Of a stretch of 64,000 nucleotides of DNA, positions 18,171 to 26,432 are shown piece after piece (position 1 is the first letter of the stretch; each line of letters begins with the position of its first letter). Origin of the DNA: Lachnospiraceae bacterium (GTDB lineage: Bacteria > Bacillota > Clostridia > Lachnospirales > Lachnospiraceae). A model generated the notes under the pieces. That model did not search any database. It worked only from the letters and a program-made list of their open reading frames with translations, and was not told the origin of the DNA. Both the position numbers and the translations under genes were made by a program. The stretch is from assembly GCA_017469945.1 (NCBI GenBank), contig JAFUFI010000004.1, positions 62,001-126,000 on the forward strand, in the 5' to 3' direction.

Positions 18171-20324
18171 CTACATAGATTTTCTGTCGGCTATTTCCGC
18201 CATCTTTGCGCTGTTAAGCCTTGTGTCGCCGTGAACCCTCGAATAAGACAGGTATCCGTTCATCCTCTCAATCTTGGTAAGATTTCTGCTTCCGCATTTA
18301 GGGCAGACATCCATCTCAAGCTCTTCGTGGCCGCAGTCATCGCAATAAGCAAGAGACATATTTACGCCCTCGTAGAAACCAAGCTTCATAGCCCGTCTTA
18401 TAAGAGTTCTGATGGCTTCGATATTATAGCTTATAGGATATTTAACGTACTGGATCTTGCCGCCGTTAAACAGATCCCAAAATCTCTTTTCATAATCCTG
18501 TTTCTCAATGGGCGTAATGAGCTCGGAAACATGGCAGTGAAAACTGTTGGATACGTAGGGCTTATCCGATACGCCTTCCACGATACCGTAGATGTTTCTA
18601 AACTGCGTAATCTGCAGGCCGCAAAGATTCTCCGCCGGCGTTCCGTAAATCGCGTAAAGATTTCCGTCCGCTTCCTTAAACTCCGAGACTCTCTTGTTTA
18701 TATGCTCCATAACTTCAAGAGCAAAAGCTCCGTCCTCTACGAGGGATTTTCCGTTATAAAGCTCCTGAAGTTCATTAAGGGCCGTTATGCCGAAAGAAGC
18801 GGTAGCCACCTTTAGGATGGGCTTTATCTTGTCGTGCAGCCCTAAATGGCCTCCGTAAAATCCTCCCTCGCAGTAAGCAAGAGGGTTTGTGGAAGCCGTC
18901 ATCTCCCCAAGGTATGCGTATGTCCTTATATGGATCTGACGGATCATCTCAAGATAATAATCAAGTACGGTATAAAAATCCTTGTTTTCTTTTCTTGCTT
19001 TTGCAAGGATCATCGGAAGGTGAAGGGATACAACACCTATATTAAAACGTCCTATAAATACTGGCTCATCGGAATCATCCGCCGGGTGAATCCCTCCTCT
19101 TTTAAAGTAAGGCGAAAGGAAGGCTCTGCATCCCATAGGAGAAATTACCTGACCGTATTTTTGATAGATCGATGCAACATATCCTTCTCCGGAAAGAGAA
19201 AGCCAGTCGGGGTACATTGACCTTGAGGAGCACTCTACTCCCGCTTCAAATACGTCTTCAAGAGGGCATCCTTTTCCGTGAAGTTTTTCATCGTAAAGGA
19301 AAACTATCTTCGGGAAAAGAACAGGCTTTTTATGCCCTTTCTTTCCTTGTCCGTTTTTACGAACGTTAAGCATGGTAATAGCCGCAAGCTTCTCAAAACG
19401 GCTCTGTCCGAGGCCTATCGTCATCGTAATAAACGGGTAATCTCCGCGGCTCGAAGCTACGGTATTAAACTTGTACTCCCAGCCCTGAAATCCCTGTTCA
19501 AATTCTTTAGAGATATCTTCAAAAGCTGTTTTATCCGCAAGATCGTCCGGCACGCCAAGTCTTTGATACTTGGCAAGGTATTTGTTAAAAGACTTCTGGG
19601 CAAAGGGCTCCAGAATCTTATCAACACAGCTTATCGTAAATCCTCCGTACTGCTGGCTGGCAGCGGAAAGGATGATATCACCCATAACGTCAAAGGCTAC
19701 ATCCAAGGTCTTAGGTTCGTTATACCAGACATTTCCCATCTCAAAGCCGCCCTTTAAGACGCTTTCAATATCAAAGAGGCAACAGTTCATGGTATCACGC
19801 CTTGCAGACATATCGTGTATATAGATATAACCGTCGTTGTTGGCCTGAATCTCTTCCTGCGTCATAAAAAACTTTTGATAAAGCTGACGGTTGAGCTCGT
19901 TGAATATAAGGCTCCGCCTTGTACTGACAAGAGCCGAATCCGTATTGGAATTCTCCTTGTCGCCGATGTACATTATGGACTGGCTTTTGCGGTACACATC
20001 ATCAAGCATATGGATGAAATCCTGCTTGTAATTGCGATAATCCCGATAGCTTTTTGCAACAGCGGGATTAACCGACTCAAGAGCTCCTTCCACGATGTTA
20101 TGCATAAGTGGAATATGAATTTCGTCTGCTCCGCTATCATCGACTCTTCCGATAACGTACTTGCAGATGTTTTCTTTATCTGTTTCCGAAAAAGTGACCA
20201 TCGCTCTGTATGCACTTTTCTGGACGGCATTTATAACCTTTGTCACATCAAAGGCAACCTTTGTACCGTCTTTTTTAATAATATATACTTCTTTTGCAGG
20301 CTTATATTTTTCGTTATATTCCAT
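18171..20324 (-). CDS. nrdD: Anaerobic ribonucleoside-triphosphate reductase NrdD (class III)
   Basis: Reduces ribonucleoside triphosphates under anaerobiosis with a glycyl radical. It carries an N-terminal ATP-cone (KKDGTKVAFDVTKVINAVQKS, about 18-38, discontinuously conserved), a reductase barrel, a zinc ribbon near the C-terminus (CDDCGHEELEMDVCPKCG, four cysteines), and a C-terminal RVHGDTRLN loop where the radical glycine is expected. The 717-residue length is normal. The ATG has GGAG upstream. A 21-bp tandem repeat lies just 5' of the gene and may be its operator. Presence of only class III enzyme here fits a strict anaerobe. Confidence 0.96.
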   Translation of the reverse strand: MEYNEKYKPAKEVYIIKKDGTKVAFDVTKVINAVQKSAYRAMVTFSETDKENICKYVIGRVDDSGADEIHIPLMHNIVEGALESVNPAVAKSYRDYRNYKQDFIHMLDDVYRKSQSIMYIGDKENSNTDSALVSTRRSLIFNELNRQLYQKFFMTQEEIQANNDGYIYIHDMSARRDTMNCCLFDIESVLKGGFEMGNVWYNEPKTLDVAFDVMGDIILSAASQQYGGFTISCVDKILEPFAQKSFNKYLAKYQRLGVPDDLADKTAFEDISKEFEQGFQGWEYKFNTVASSRGDYPFITMTIGLGQSRFEKLAAITMLNVRKNGQGKKGHKKPVLFPKIVFLYDEKLHGKGCPLEDVFEAGVECSSRSMYPDWLSLSGEGYVASIYQKYGQVISPMGCRAFLSPYFKRGGIHPADDSDEPVFIGRFNIGVVSLHLPMILAKARKENKDFYTVLDYYLEMIRQIHIRTYAYLGEMTASTNPLAYCEGGFYGGHLGLHDKIKPILKVATASFGITALNELQELYNGKSLVEDGAFALEVMEHINKRVSEFKEADGNLYAIYGTPAENLCGLQITQFRNIYGIVEGVSDKPYVSNSFHCHVSELITPIEKQDYEKRFWDLFNGGKIQYVKYPISYNIEAIRTLIRRAMKLGFYEGVNMSLAYCDDCGHEELEMDVCPKCGSRNLTKIERMNGYLSYSRVHGDTRLNSAKMAEIADRKSM

Positions 20325-20340
20325 ACATTTTCTCCAAGTT

Positions 20341-20382
20341 CGTTAACTAAGTTTTCTAGTACGTTAACCTAGTTTCCTAGTA
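20341..20382 (-). repeat. Two 21-bp tandem repeats upstream of nrdD (candidate NrdR-type operator)
   Basis: Unit 1 (20341-20361) and unit 2 (20362-20382) match at 18 of 21 bases and are exactly two helical turns apart, 17-58 bases before the nrdD ATG. Each unit on the minus strand contains a dyad of the type CTAG-N4-CTAG (second copy CTAG-N4-CTTAG). Paired, in-phase dyads before nrd genes are the known arrangement of NrdR boxes, but the bases differ from the best known consensus, so the regulator is an inference. Confidence 0.6.
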
Positions 20383-20391
20383 TGTAATATG

Positions 20392-20857
20392 AAACCTCGG
20401 GCCTAGGCTACATATGCTATTTTCTGCGCGAAGATAACGCTCCGTCGAAATGTTCCTCGAATTTCTACGCGCCTGCTAAAATTGTCTCTGGAGGGGAGAC
20501 AATTTTTACGCATTCGCTTAGAACTTCGGGACAGATTTCTCCTGCGCTAAGTGCATCTTCCAGATTGCGCATAAAACAGCATATGCACCCTCTCCCTCGA
20601 GTTTATGATAACTCAAGGCGCAAGTGCGGTAAGTTTGGTATCTGAGCGGGTAGATGGAGCACTTAGCAAGAGTCGCGTGCGAAAATCGGTCCCTGCGATA
20701 TTGTTCGAGCAGCTCGCCATGATGAGGCGAGCGTCGCGAGTTAAAGCAGGGCGATTTTGCCTTTAGCAAAGCGACTCGAGCTTAGTAGCGGAATCGTAGC
20801 GAGGAACCAACTTGCCGTAATTGCGCCGTGAATTATTATAAATGAGGCCCGAGACTT
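20392..20857 (-). ncRNA. Gene-free, highly structured intergenic island (candidate structured RNA)
   Basis: No credible gene fills this 530-base gap. Arms that pair by eye and are all mutually compatible: 20396-20404 with 20845-20853; 20452-20459 plus 20465-20469 with 20795-20807; 20478-20488 with 20496-20506; 20546-20554 with 20659-20667; 20565-20570 with 20618-20623; 20670-20676 with 20771-20777; 20682-20688 plus 20691-20696 with 20746-20758; 20712-20718 with 20726-20732. Several flanking C-A mismatches of the plus strand become G-U on the minus strand (545/668, 598/615, 395/854, 394/855), so a minus-strand RNA is favoured. The island begins eight bases after the upstream aminotransferase stop codon. 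It could instead be a miniature mobile element. Not matched to a known family. Confidence 0.55.
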
Positions 20858-20861
20858 ATGA

Positions 20862-22046
20862 CTACGCAAGCACACCGCTGGAAGCGATGATGTTTACTGC
20901 CTCCTCGATAACAGGAACGGGCAAAACAAGCGCAAAGCGGACATGACCCGCACCTAAAGATCCGAAGCTGCTACCCGGTGTGCAGAGCACTCCCGTCTTT
21001 TCAAAAAGCTCCATTACGAAGCGAACATCATCTTTTCCGTATTTCTCAGGGATTGCCGTCCATGCAAACATAGATCCCTGGCTTCTTTCGAATTTCCATC
21101 CGATATTGGTAAGACCGTCGCAAAGTGCATTGCGTCGCTTCTCGTATTCCTTGCACTGCTCCTTTACACAATCATCAGGTCCGGTAAGGGCTGCAATTGC
21201 CCCATACTGTACAGGAAGAAAGATGCCGTAATCGATCTGGCTCCTAAGGCGCTTAAAAGCCGCCACAAAATCCTTGTTTCCGACTACAAAAGACATTCTC
21301 GCTCCCGTGTAATTAAAGGACTTTGATAATGAGTAGAACTCAACTCCGACTTCCTTTGCACCTTCAAAAGCAAGGAAAGACTTTCCTATCTTACCGTCGT
21401 AAACAATATCCGAATATGCATTATCGTGTATGACTAGGATCTCATTCTTTTTAGCCCAGGCAATAAGCTCCTCGTAAAATGAATCGGGAGCACATTTGCA
21501 GACAGGATTTAATGGATATGAAACAATGATGGCTTTTGCCTTTTTAGGAGAACCCTTACCGTAAAGCTTTTCAATCTCTGAAAGGTCAGGAAGATATCCC
21601 TTTTCTTTGTAAAGCTTATAAGGCTTTAAATCCGCTCCTGCAAGAGAAGGGCCGATTGAAAATACAGGATATCCGGGATCAGGTACAAGGACAATATCAC
21701 CGGGATTAGCAAAAGTAAAAGCAATATGAGTAATGCCTTCCTGAGATCCGTAAACGCTCATGATCTCATCTTTTTCAAGGCTGACACCATATCTTTTTGA
21801 ATACCTGCAGATCACAGCATCAATAAGTTCCGGGATATCGATAAGGGAGTACTTGTAATTGGCAGGGATCTTTGCCGCTTCCACTAAAGCATCAATGATA
21901 TGCTTCGGAGGTTCAAAATCAGGAGTGCCTACCGAAAAGTTAAAAACCTTTCCACCCGCTTTTTCCCTTTCGATCTTTTTCTCGTTCAAAACCTGAAAGA
22001 TACCCGCCTCGTAGTCTTTCATCCTCTGTGCTAATTCGATGGTCAT
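20862..22046 (-). CDS. Class I/II pyridoxal-phosphate aminotransferase
   Basis: Fold-type I aminotransferase resembling the LL-diaminopimelate/methionine aminotransferase branch. The 394 residues include VYGSQEGITHIAF (cofactor phosphate region), PDPGYPVF, VIHDNAYSDIVYDG with the aspartate-tyrosine pair, the Schiff-base lysine in SLSKSFNYTGARM, and RFALVLP with the substrate-carboxylate arginine. The motif that is usually YPNNPTG reads YPLNPVCKC, an unusual substitution next to the active site. The start has GAAAGGA upstream. It follows the WYL regulator by 23 bases. The substrate cannot be fixed from sequence; DapL-like or general amino acid roles are possible. Confidence 0.85.
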   Translation of the reverse strand: MTIELAQRMKDYEAGIFQVLNEKKIEREKAGGKVFNFSVGTPDFEPPKHIIDALVEAAKIPANYKYSLIDIPELIDAVICRYSKRYGVSLEKDEIMSVYGSQEGITHIAFTFANPGDIVLVPDPGYPVFSIGPSLAGADLKPYKLYKEKGYLPDLSEIEKLYGKGSPKKAKAIIVSYPLNPVCKCAPDSFYEELIAWAKKNEILVIHDNAYSDIVYDGKIGKSFLAFEGAKEVGVEFYSLSKSFNYTGARMSFVVGNKDFVAAFKRLRSQIDYGIFLPVQYGAIAALTGPDDCVKEQCKEYEKRRNALCDGLTNIGWKFERSQGSMFAWTAIPEKYGKDDVRFVMELFEKTGVLCTPGSSFGSLGAGHVRFALVLPVPVIEEAVNIIASSGVLA

Positions 22047-22069
22047 TTTTTCATAATCCTTTCAAGACT

Positions 22070-23059
22070 TTATTTTGAATTGATCTTTATAATATCCTTT
22101 AAATATTTAACGTAATTACTTCTTACAGACTCGGGAGAAACAATAACGCACTCCGTACCGAGTCCTGAAAGCCATCCGAAAAACTGCCCGCTGATAACAA
22201 CTTTTGTGCGGAGCCTCAACCTTCCGTCCTCAGTTCTTGTAAGGGTAATATCCTTACCGAATCTGTCGATAACAACGCCCACAAGCTCCTCGGGAAATTC
22301 AAGAGTAATACTTTCCTGCTTTCCGCCCATCATTCCGAAGGTACTCTCGGCGTACCTCGCAAGATCGATCTTGGAAAACTCCTTTGCACCAAGCCTCTTT
22401 TCGGGCAGCACTGTTACCTTAGACATTTTATCGACTCTGAAGTGTTTGAATCGTCCGGCTTCTTCATCGTAAGCTACAAGATAATAGTTCTCATCATTCC
22501 AGATAAGAGCCCAGGGGCTTACTATTCGCTTAATTTTTCCCTTCGGCACCAGTTCCTTACTGATATTCCAGGAAAGATACGTAAAGGAAATCTGCATATT
22601 TTCCTGAATAGCTCTGTGAATCGAATCGACTATATAAAAGATGGACTCATTTTCAGACTTTATACGGCTGGCAACATAAACCTGTCTGTTAAGCTTTGTC
22701 GCGTCAAAGTCGCTTACAAGATTTCCCAGTTTTTTAATAAGCTCTCTCGACTTTTTTGTTGTTATAAACTTTGAGGAAGAAATGGCATCAACAAGTAGCT
22801 TTAGCTCCGCAAGCTCGAATCTTCTGGAAACTAATTTCCATCCGCCTCCGTTTCTTGAAGGCTCCTGCTGTATGTCATATCCGAGATCTATAAGGCAGGC
22901 TATATCAGAATAAATCGTTTTTCTGTCTGCGGTAATGCCAAGATTGTCAAGTTCATCGCGGATAAACGCCGTGGTTATAGAGTGGTTTTCATCCGTATAT
23001 TTTTCAAGCATATCAAGTATGTGTATAATTTTGGATTTCTGACCTGATGATTTTGCCAT
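22070..23059 (-). CDS. WYL-domain HTH transcriptional regulator
   Basis: Predicted DNA-binding regulator with an N-terminal winged helix (about 1-70, including TADRKTIYSDIACLIDLGYDI), a WYL ligand-binding domain (about 145-215, with PWALIWNDENYYLVAYDE in place of a canonical W-Y-L) and a C-terminal WCX-type extension. WYL regulators sense small ligands or nucleic acids and may activate or repress. The 329-residue length is typical. It starts at ATG with AAGGAG and is first of a two-gene unit with the aminotransferase. A terminator separates it from the gene upstream. Confidence 0.88.
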   Translation of the reverse strand: MAKSSGQKSKIIHILDMLEKYTDENHSITTAFIRDELDNLGITADRKTIYSDIACLIDLGYDIQQEPSRNGGGWKLVSRRFELAELKLLVDAISSSKFITTKKSRELIKKLGNLVSDFDATKLNRQVYVASRIKSENESIFYIVDSIHRAIQENMQISFTYLSWNISKELVPKGKIKRIVSPWALIWNDENYYLVAYDEEAGRFKHFRVDKMSKVTVLPEKRLGAKEFSKIDLARYAESTFGMMGGKQESITLEFPEELVGVVIDRFGKDITLTRTEDGRLRLRTKVVISGQFFGWLSGLGTECVIVSPESVRSNYVKYLKDIIKINSK

Positions 23060-23096
23060 AGACTCTCCTTGTAAAGGTAGTATAAGCCGTTAATAT

Positions 23097-23148
23097 ACAA
23101 AAAAGCTCCCGGGACATCCGGGAATAACCCTTAGATGACCCGGAAGCT
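23097..23148 (-). terminator. Intrinsic terminator after the 62-residue membrane protein gene
   Basis: Arms 23104-23113 and 23139-23148 form a ten-pair stem (nine Watson-Crick pairs plus one G-U when read on the minus strand) followed on that strand by TTTTTTG. A shorter alternative CCCGG/CCGGG hairpin lies within. It ends the tyrS-punA-cdd run before the WYL gene. Confidence 0.8.
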
Positions 23149-23151
23149 GTA

Positions 23152-23340
23152 TTAATTGCTGCCTTCTTTGTTGTCAGTAGACTCCGAAACAGTTTCCGAA
23201 GCGCTCTTCTTTTTATCAACAGCCTTTCTAACATTGTATCCGATAAGAAAACCAATACCGGCAATAACGACAATAAGAATCAAAGTGATTAAAAAACCTA
23301 AAAAGGATCCTAAAAACAAACCTAAATTACTGACTGCCAT
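23152..23340 (-). CDS. Small single-pass membrane protein, function unknown
   Basis: A 62-residue protein with AAAGGAGG upstream. Residues about 7-32 form one strongly hydrophobic, glycine-punctuated membrane helix (GSFLGFLITLILIVVIAGIG), followed by RKAVDKKKS and a polar, acidic serine-rich tail (about 42-62). No catalytic motif is visible. It lies 60 bases downstream of the membrane MutS-like gene and before a terminator, so it is probably the last gene of that transcript. The ribosome site, composition and terminator make it credible as a real gene; I do not assign a function. Confidence 0.75.
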   Translation of the reverse strand: MAVSNLGLFLGSFLGFLITLILIVVIAGIGFLIGYNVRKAVDKKKSASETVSESTDNKEGSN

Positions 23341-23400
23341 AATTACCTCCTTTGGGGGAATATATTGTACTTAATAATCTTAATTATAGTTATTTGCACC

Positions 23401-25095
23401 TTAAGAGTCAAGGTTAAGAGCTTCTTTTTCGGCTTCTTCGGTAATCTCTTTGGGGAAACCGTAAGATTTCAAAAGCTTTATCGCATTCCTCGAATCCGCC
23501 TTGCCTTTCTTAAGCACATAGTCAAAATAAACATCACTTCCGTTTACATTTTCGCTGAAATGATAATTATCGTATTCTTCGCAAAGAAAATCTGCCAAAG
23601 CCCCGTCATGTGTCGCCGCAAAGCAAAGAATCGGACGCTTTTTGAAGTATTTAAGTATCGTTTCGGATGCGCTTACCCTCTCAACGGTATTGGTTCCTCT
23701 TAAGACCTCATCTATAAAGCAAAGCACAGGGAACTTGCCTATGTTTGTATCAAGTATTCTTTTAAGGGATTTGATCTCCACGATAAAGTAGCTCTCATTT
23801 CCCGAAAGGTTGTCCTTTAAGGCTATAGATGAAAAAATATTGAAAACAGGCGCATTATAATTCTTTGCACAGACGGTATAAATACTTTGTGCAAGTATAG
23901 CATTTATCGCTATCATCCTTAAAAATGTGGATTTTCCGGAGGCATTGGATCCTGTAAGCAAAACTCCTTTTTCAGTATCTATTGAATTGCTTACAAAATT
24001 CTCGACAAGAGGATGATATCCGTCCTTTATGCTAAGATGAACGTCACTCCTATCGCCGTTAAAAGCGGTAAACTGCGGCTTACAGTATTTTCCGTTTAAA
24101 GATGCTCTGAAATCAGCCACGCTTATAGCGGCATCGATCCTTCCGAAAAGATAAAGCATGTATTCAAACAGTTCCTTGTTTCCGCAAAGATTTCCGATAA
24201 GAAGCTCGTAAGTAATAAGGTCAAAATGAAAAAGAATATTTACGTAAGTAAGGATTACTTCAAGCGGATTTCCGGTGGGCGTAACTCTGCCGCTTCCGGA
24301 CGCCGCAAGATACCTTCCCTTGCTTTTAATTGCTTTGGCGGTCTTTATAATGCTATCCGTTTCTACTGCTTTTCCGGGAAAATGGCCTTCTTTTAATATT
24401 CCTGCATACTCCGGATAATTTCTTGCAAGATTTATGTATTCGCCGGAGAGCCTTATAAGCAGCCCGATGCTTTCCATGATCCCGTAGGGCTTACGTTTTT
24501 CTTTAAAATATAAAAAAACATTGATAAGTACTGCCAAGAATACCGATACTCCGCCCCAAATAGGGTAAAAGAATATAAGCGTGACCGCCGGTATATAAAG
24601 GAGAATCGGCAATATGTGTTTAATAGGAAATATGCTCTTTTTCCCGGTAAGAAAATCCAAATAATCAAAAGGAGAAAATCCCTTGATAAAGCCGAGTCTG
24701 TTTAAAGAATATAAAAGGTCCGTTCTTATTTTTTCGTCATTTGAAAACTGTTCGCAGAGCCTGTCAAAGTCCGCTCCGTTATCGGAATAATGCTCTCTGT
24801 GGAGCATATAATACAGATACTCTTCACCCACAGCGGATTTACATTTATCAATCCTCTCAAAGACAGATTCCATATCTAGGTCGCTCCAGGTTATATCGTC
24901 TATAAGGCCTTCCGAAGGGTTTCTTTTTAAAATCGCATCCCGGTGAGCATTGCCGTATTTATATTCTTTTTTTCTTATTGTTCCGAAATCGTTTTTCAGG
25001 GAAGCATAAAGAGAAAGGCGTTTTTTCCTTTCAAGGAAAACGCCTCTGATGATAAGTCCGACTATAATTACTCCGATAATTATTGCAACAGGCAT
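23401..25095 (-). CDS. Membrane-anchored MutS-like ATPase (MutS domain V without mismatch-recognition domains)
   Basis: A MutS C-terminal ATPase fused to membrane segments. There is an N-terminal membrane helix (VAIIIGVIIVGLIIRGVF region), and two more hydrophobic stretches at about 165-200. The P-loop is LLTGSNASGKSTFLR, with LCFIDEVLRGTNTVERVSA as Walker B and FAATHDG as the switch histidine. It lacks the MutS mismatch-binding and connector domains, so mismatch repair is unlikely. I choose ATG at 25095 because GGGG precedes it; a GTG at 25107 has no ribosome site. It lies close behind cdd (14 bases). Its role is unknown. Confidence 0.82.
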   Translation of the reverse strand: MPVAIIIGVIIVGLIIRGVFLERKKRLSLYASLKNDFGTIRKKEYKYGNAHRDAILKRNPSEGLIDDITWSDLDMESVFERIDKCKSAVGEEYLYYMLHREHYSDNGADFDRLCEQFSNDEKIRTDLLYSLNRLGFIKGFSPFDYLDFLTGKKSIFPIKHILPILLYIPAVTLIFFYPIWGGVSVFLAVLINVFLYFKEKRKPYGIMESIGLLIRLSGEYINLARNYPEYAGILKEGHFPGKAVETDSIIKTAKAIKSKGRYLAASGSGRVTPTGNPLEVILTYVNILFHFDLITYELLIGNLCGNKELFEYMLYLFGRIDAAISVADFRASLNGKYCKPQFTAFNGDRSDVHLSIKDGYHPLVENFVSNSIDTEKGVLLTGSNASGKSTFLRMIAINAILAQSIYTVCAKNYNAPVFNIFSSIALKDNLSGNESYFIVEIKSLKRILDTNIGKFPVLCFIDEVLRGTNTVERVSASETILKYFKKRPILCFAATHDGALADFLCEEYDNYHFSENVNGSDVYFDYVLKKGKADSRNAIKLLKSYGFPKEITEEAEKEALNLDS

Positions 25096-25109
25096 AAAAA
25101 ACCCCACTA

Positions 25110-25529
25110 CTAAATCATATTCTCGGCCCCAAAGCTTTCAGGTAGTAGCTCTCCGAGAGAAAAAACTCTAAAATCCGAAACAGATTTCGCTACAATTATC
25201 TTAAAATCTCCGGTGCAGAATTCTGCCATAACCTGCCTACAGATTCCGCAGGGAAATGCGTAGCTTTCAGGCTTATTACCTTCAAGATACCCTATAATTG
25301 CTATAGCCTCGAAACTCCTTTGTCCTTCGCTTACTGCTTTAAAGAAAGCAGTCCTTTCAGCGCAGTTTGTGGCTCCGTAGGATGAATTCTCTATATTGCA
25401 TCCGGTAAAAACGGTGCCATCACCACATAAAAGAGCGGCTCCGACATGGTAACCGGAATACTTACAGTATGCATTTTTTGAAGCTTCATAAGCGCTTTCA
25501 ATAAGCATTTTTGTACTGTCTTCAGACAT
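25110..25529 (-). CDS. cdd: Cytidine deaminase
   Basis: Deaminates cytidine and deoxycytidine to uridine forms in pyrimidine salvage. The 139-residue protein has the zinc and catalytic motif NCAERTAF (Cys-Ala-Glu) and PCGICRQV with the two further cysteine ligands, plus GCNIENSSYG for substrate binding. Length matches the homotetrameric bacterial form. The start has GGAGG. It is paired with purine nucleoside phosphorylase upstream, which makes a nucleoside salvage unit. Confidence 0.96.
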   Translation of the reverse strand: MSEDSTKMLIESAYEASKNAYCKYSGYHVGAALLCGDGTVFTGCNIENSSYGATNCAERTAFFKAVSEGQRSFEAIAIIGYLEGNKPESYAFPCGICRQVMAEFCTGDFKIIVAKSVSDFRVFSLGELLPESFGAENMI

Positions 25530-25589
25530 CCAGCACCTCCGGATATATCAGAAATTGGTTTACATAATATTATATGCAGGTTTACATAA

Positions 25590-26420
25590 TTAGCCAAGTG
25601 TCTTTATTACTTCCGTAACAAGCCTTGTAAATCTGGGCGCGGCTTCATCGGCAGCCTGCTGTACTTCGGCATGTGAAAGAGGTGTCTTGGATATACCTGC
25701 AGCCAGATTGCTGATGCATGATATTCCGCAGACATTAACGCCCATATGCCTTGCGGCGATAGCTTCAACTACGGTACTCATTCCTACAGCATCAACGCCT
25801 AAGGTCTTAAGCATCTTTATCTCAGCAGGAGTCTCGTATGTAGGTCCCGTAAGCTGACAATAAACGCCGGTTTCCAGAGGAATATCATTTTCGTAAGCAA
25901 TCTCCTGAATCTTCTCACGGATTTTCAGATTATAAACTTCCGTCATATCAGGAAATCTGGGACCCATTTCGGGATCGTTGGGTCCGATAAGGGGGTTAGG
26001 GGCAAACACAGATATATGGTCTGTAATAAGCATTAAATCACCGGCAGAAAAGCCATCCTTAAGTCCGCCTGCAGCATTGGTAAGGAAAAGCGTTTTAATG
26101 CCAAGCTTTATCATAAGTCTGATGGGAAGTACAACATCGGATACTTTGTACCCTTCGTAGTAATGAACTCTTCCCTTCATACAAACAATCGGTACGTCAG
26201 CTATATATCCAAAGATAAATCTTCCGTCATGTCCGGGAACGGTAGATACAGGGAACCCCTCTATCTCGCTGTAAGGGAGTTCGAAAGATACATTGATCTC
26301 CTTTGCAAACTCTCCGAGTCCCGAACCGAGTACAAGACCAACCTTCGGAACAAAATCCGTCTTTTCTCTGACTGAATTAAAAACGCCTTCAAGCTTTTCC
26401 ATAAAATCAGTGTTTGCCAT
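25590..26420 (-). CDS. punA: Purine nucleoside phosphorylase (trimeric, PNP/MTAP class)
   Basis: Phosphorolyses purine nucleosides to base and sugar 1-phosphate. Motifs of the trimeric class are present: LVLGSGLG near the N-terminus, GHDGRFIFGY, MKGRVHYYEGY with the phosphate-binding residues, FLTNAAGGL, and QLTGPTYETPAE followed by DAVGMSTV and ISCISNLAAG. The 276-residue length is normal. It starts with CGGAGG twelve bases after tyrS. The product choice between guanosine/inosine and adenosine is not visible, but class motifs favour Guo/Ino. Confidence 0.95.
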   Translation of the reverse strand: MANTDFMEKLEGVFNSVREKTDFVPKVGLVLGSGLGEFAKEINVSFELPYSEIEGFPVSTVPGHDGRFIFGYIADVPIVCMKGRVHYYEGYKVSDVVLPIRLMIKLGIKTLFLTNAAGGLKDGFSAGDLMLITDHISVFAPNPLIGPNDPEMGPRFPDMTEVYNLKIREKIQEIAYENDIPLETGVYCQLTGPTYETPAEIKMLKTLGVDAVGMSTVVEAIAARHMGVNVCGISCISNLAAGISKTPLSHAEVQQAADEAAPRFTRLVTEVIKTLG

Positions 26421-26432
26421 ATGACCTCCGAT

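Noticed and set aside
20518-20769. An 83-codon open frame on the minus strand inside the structured island
   Set aside because: It begins at TTG without a ribosome site, runs across the hairpin arms and has no protein-like composition.
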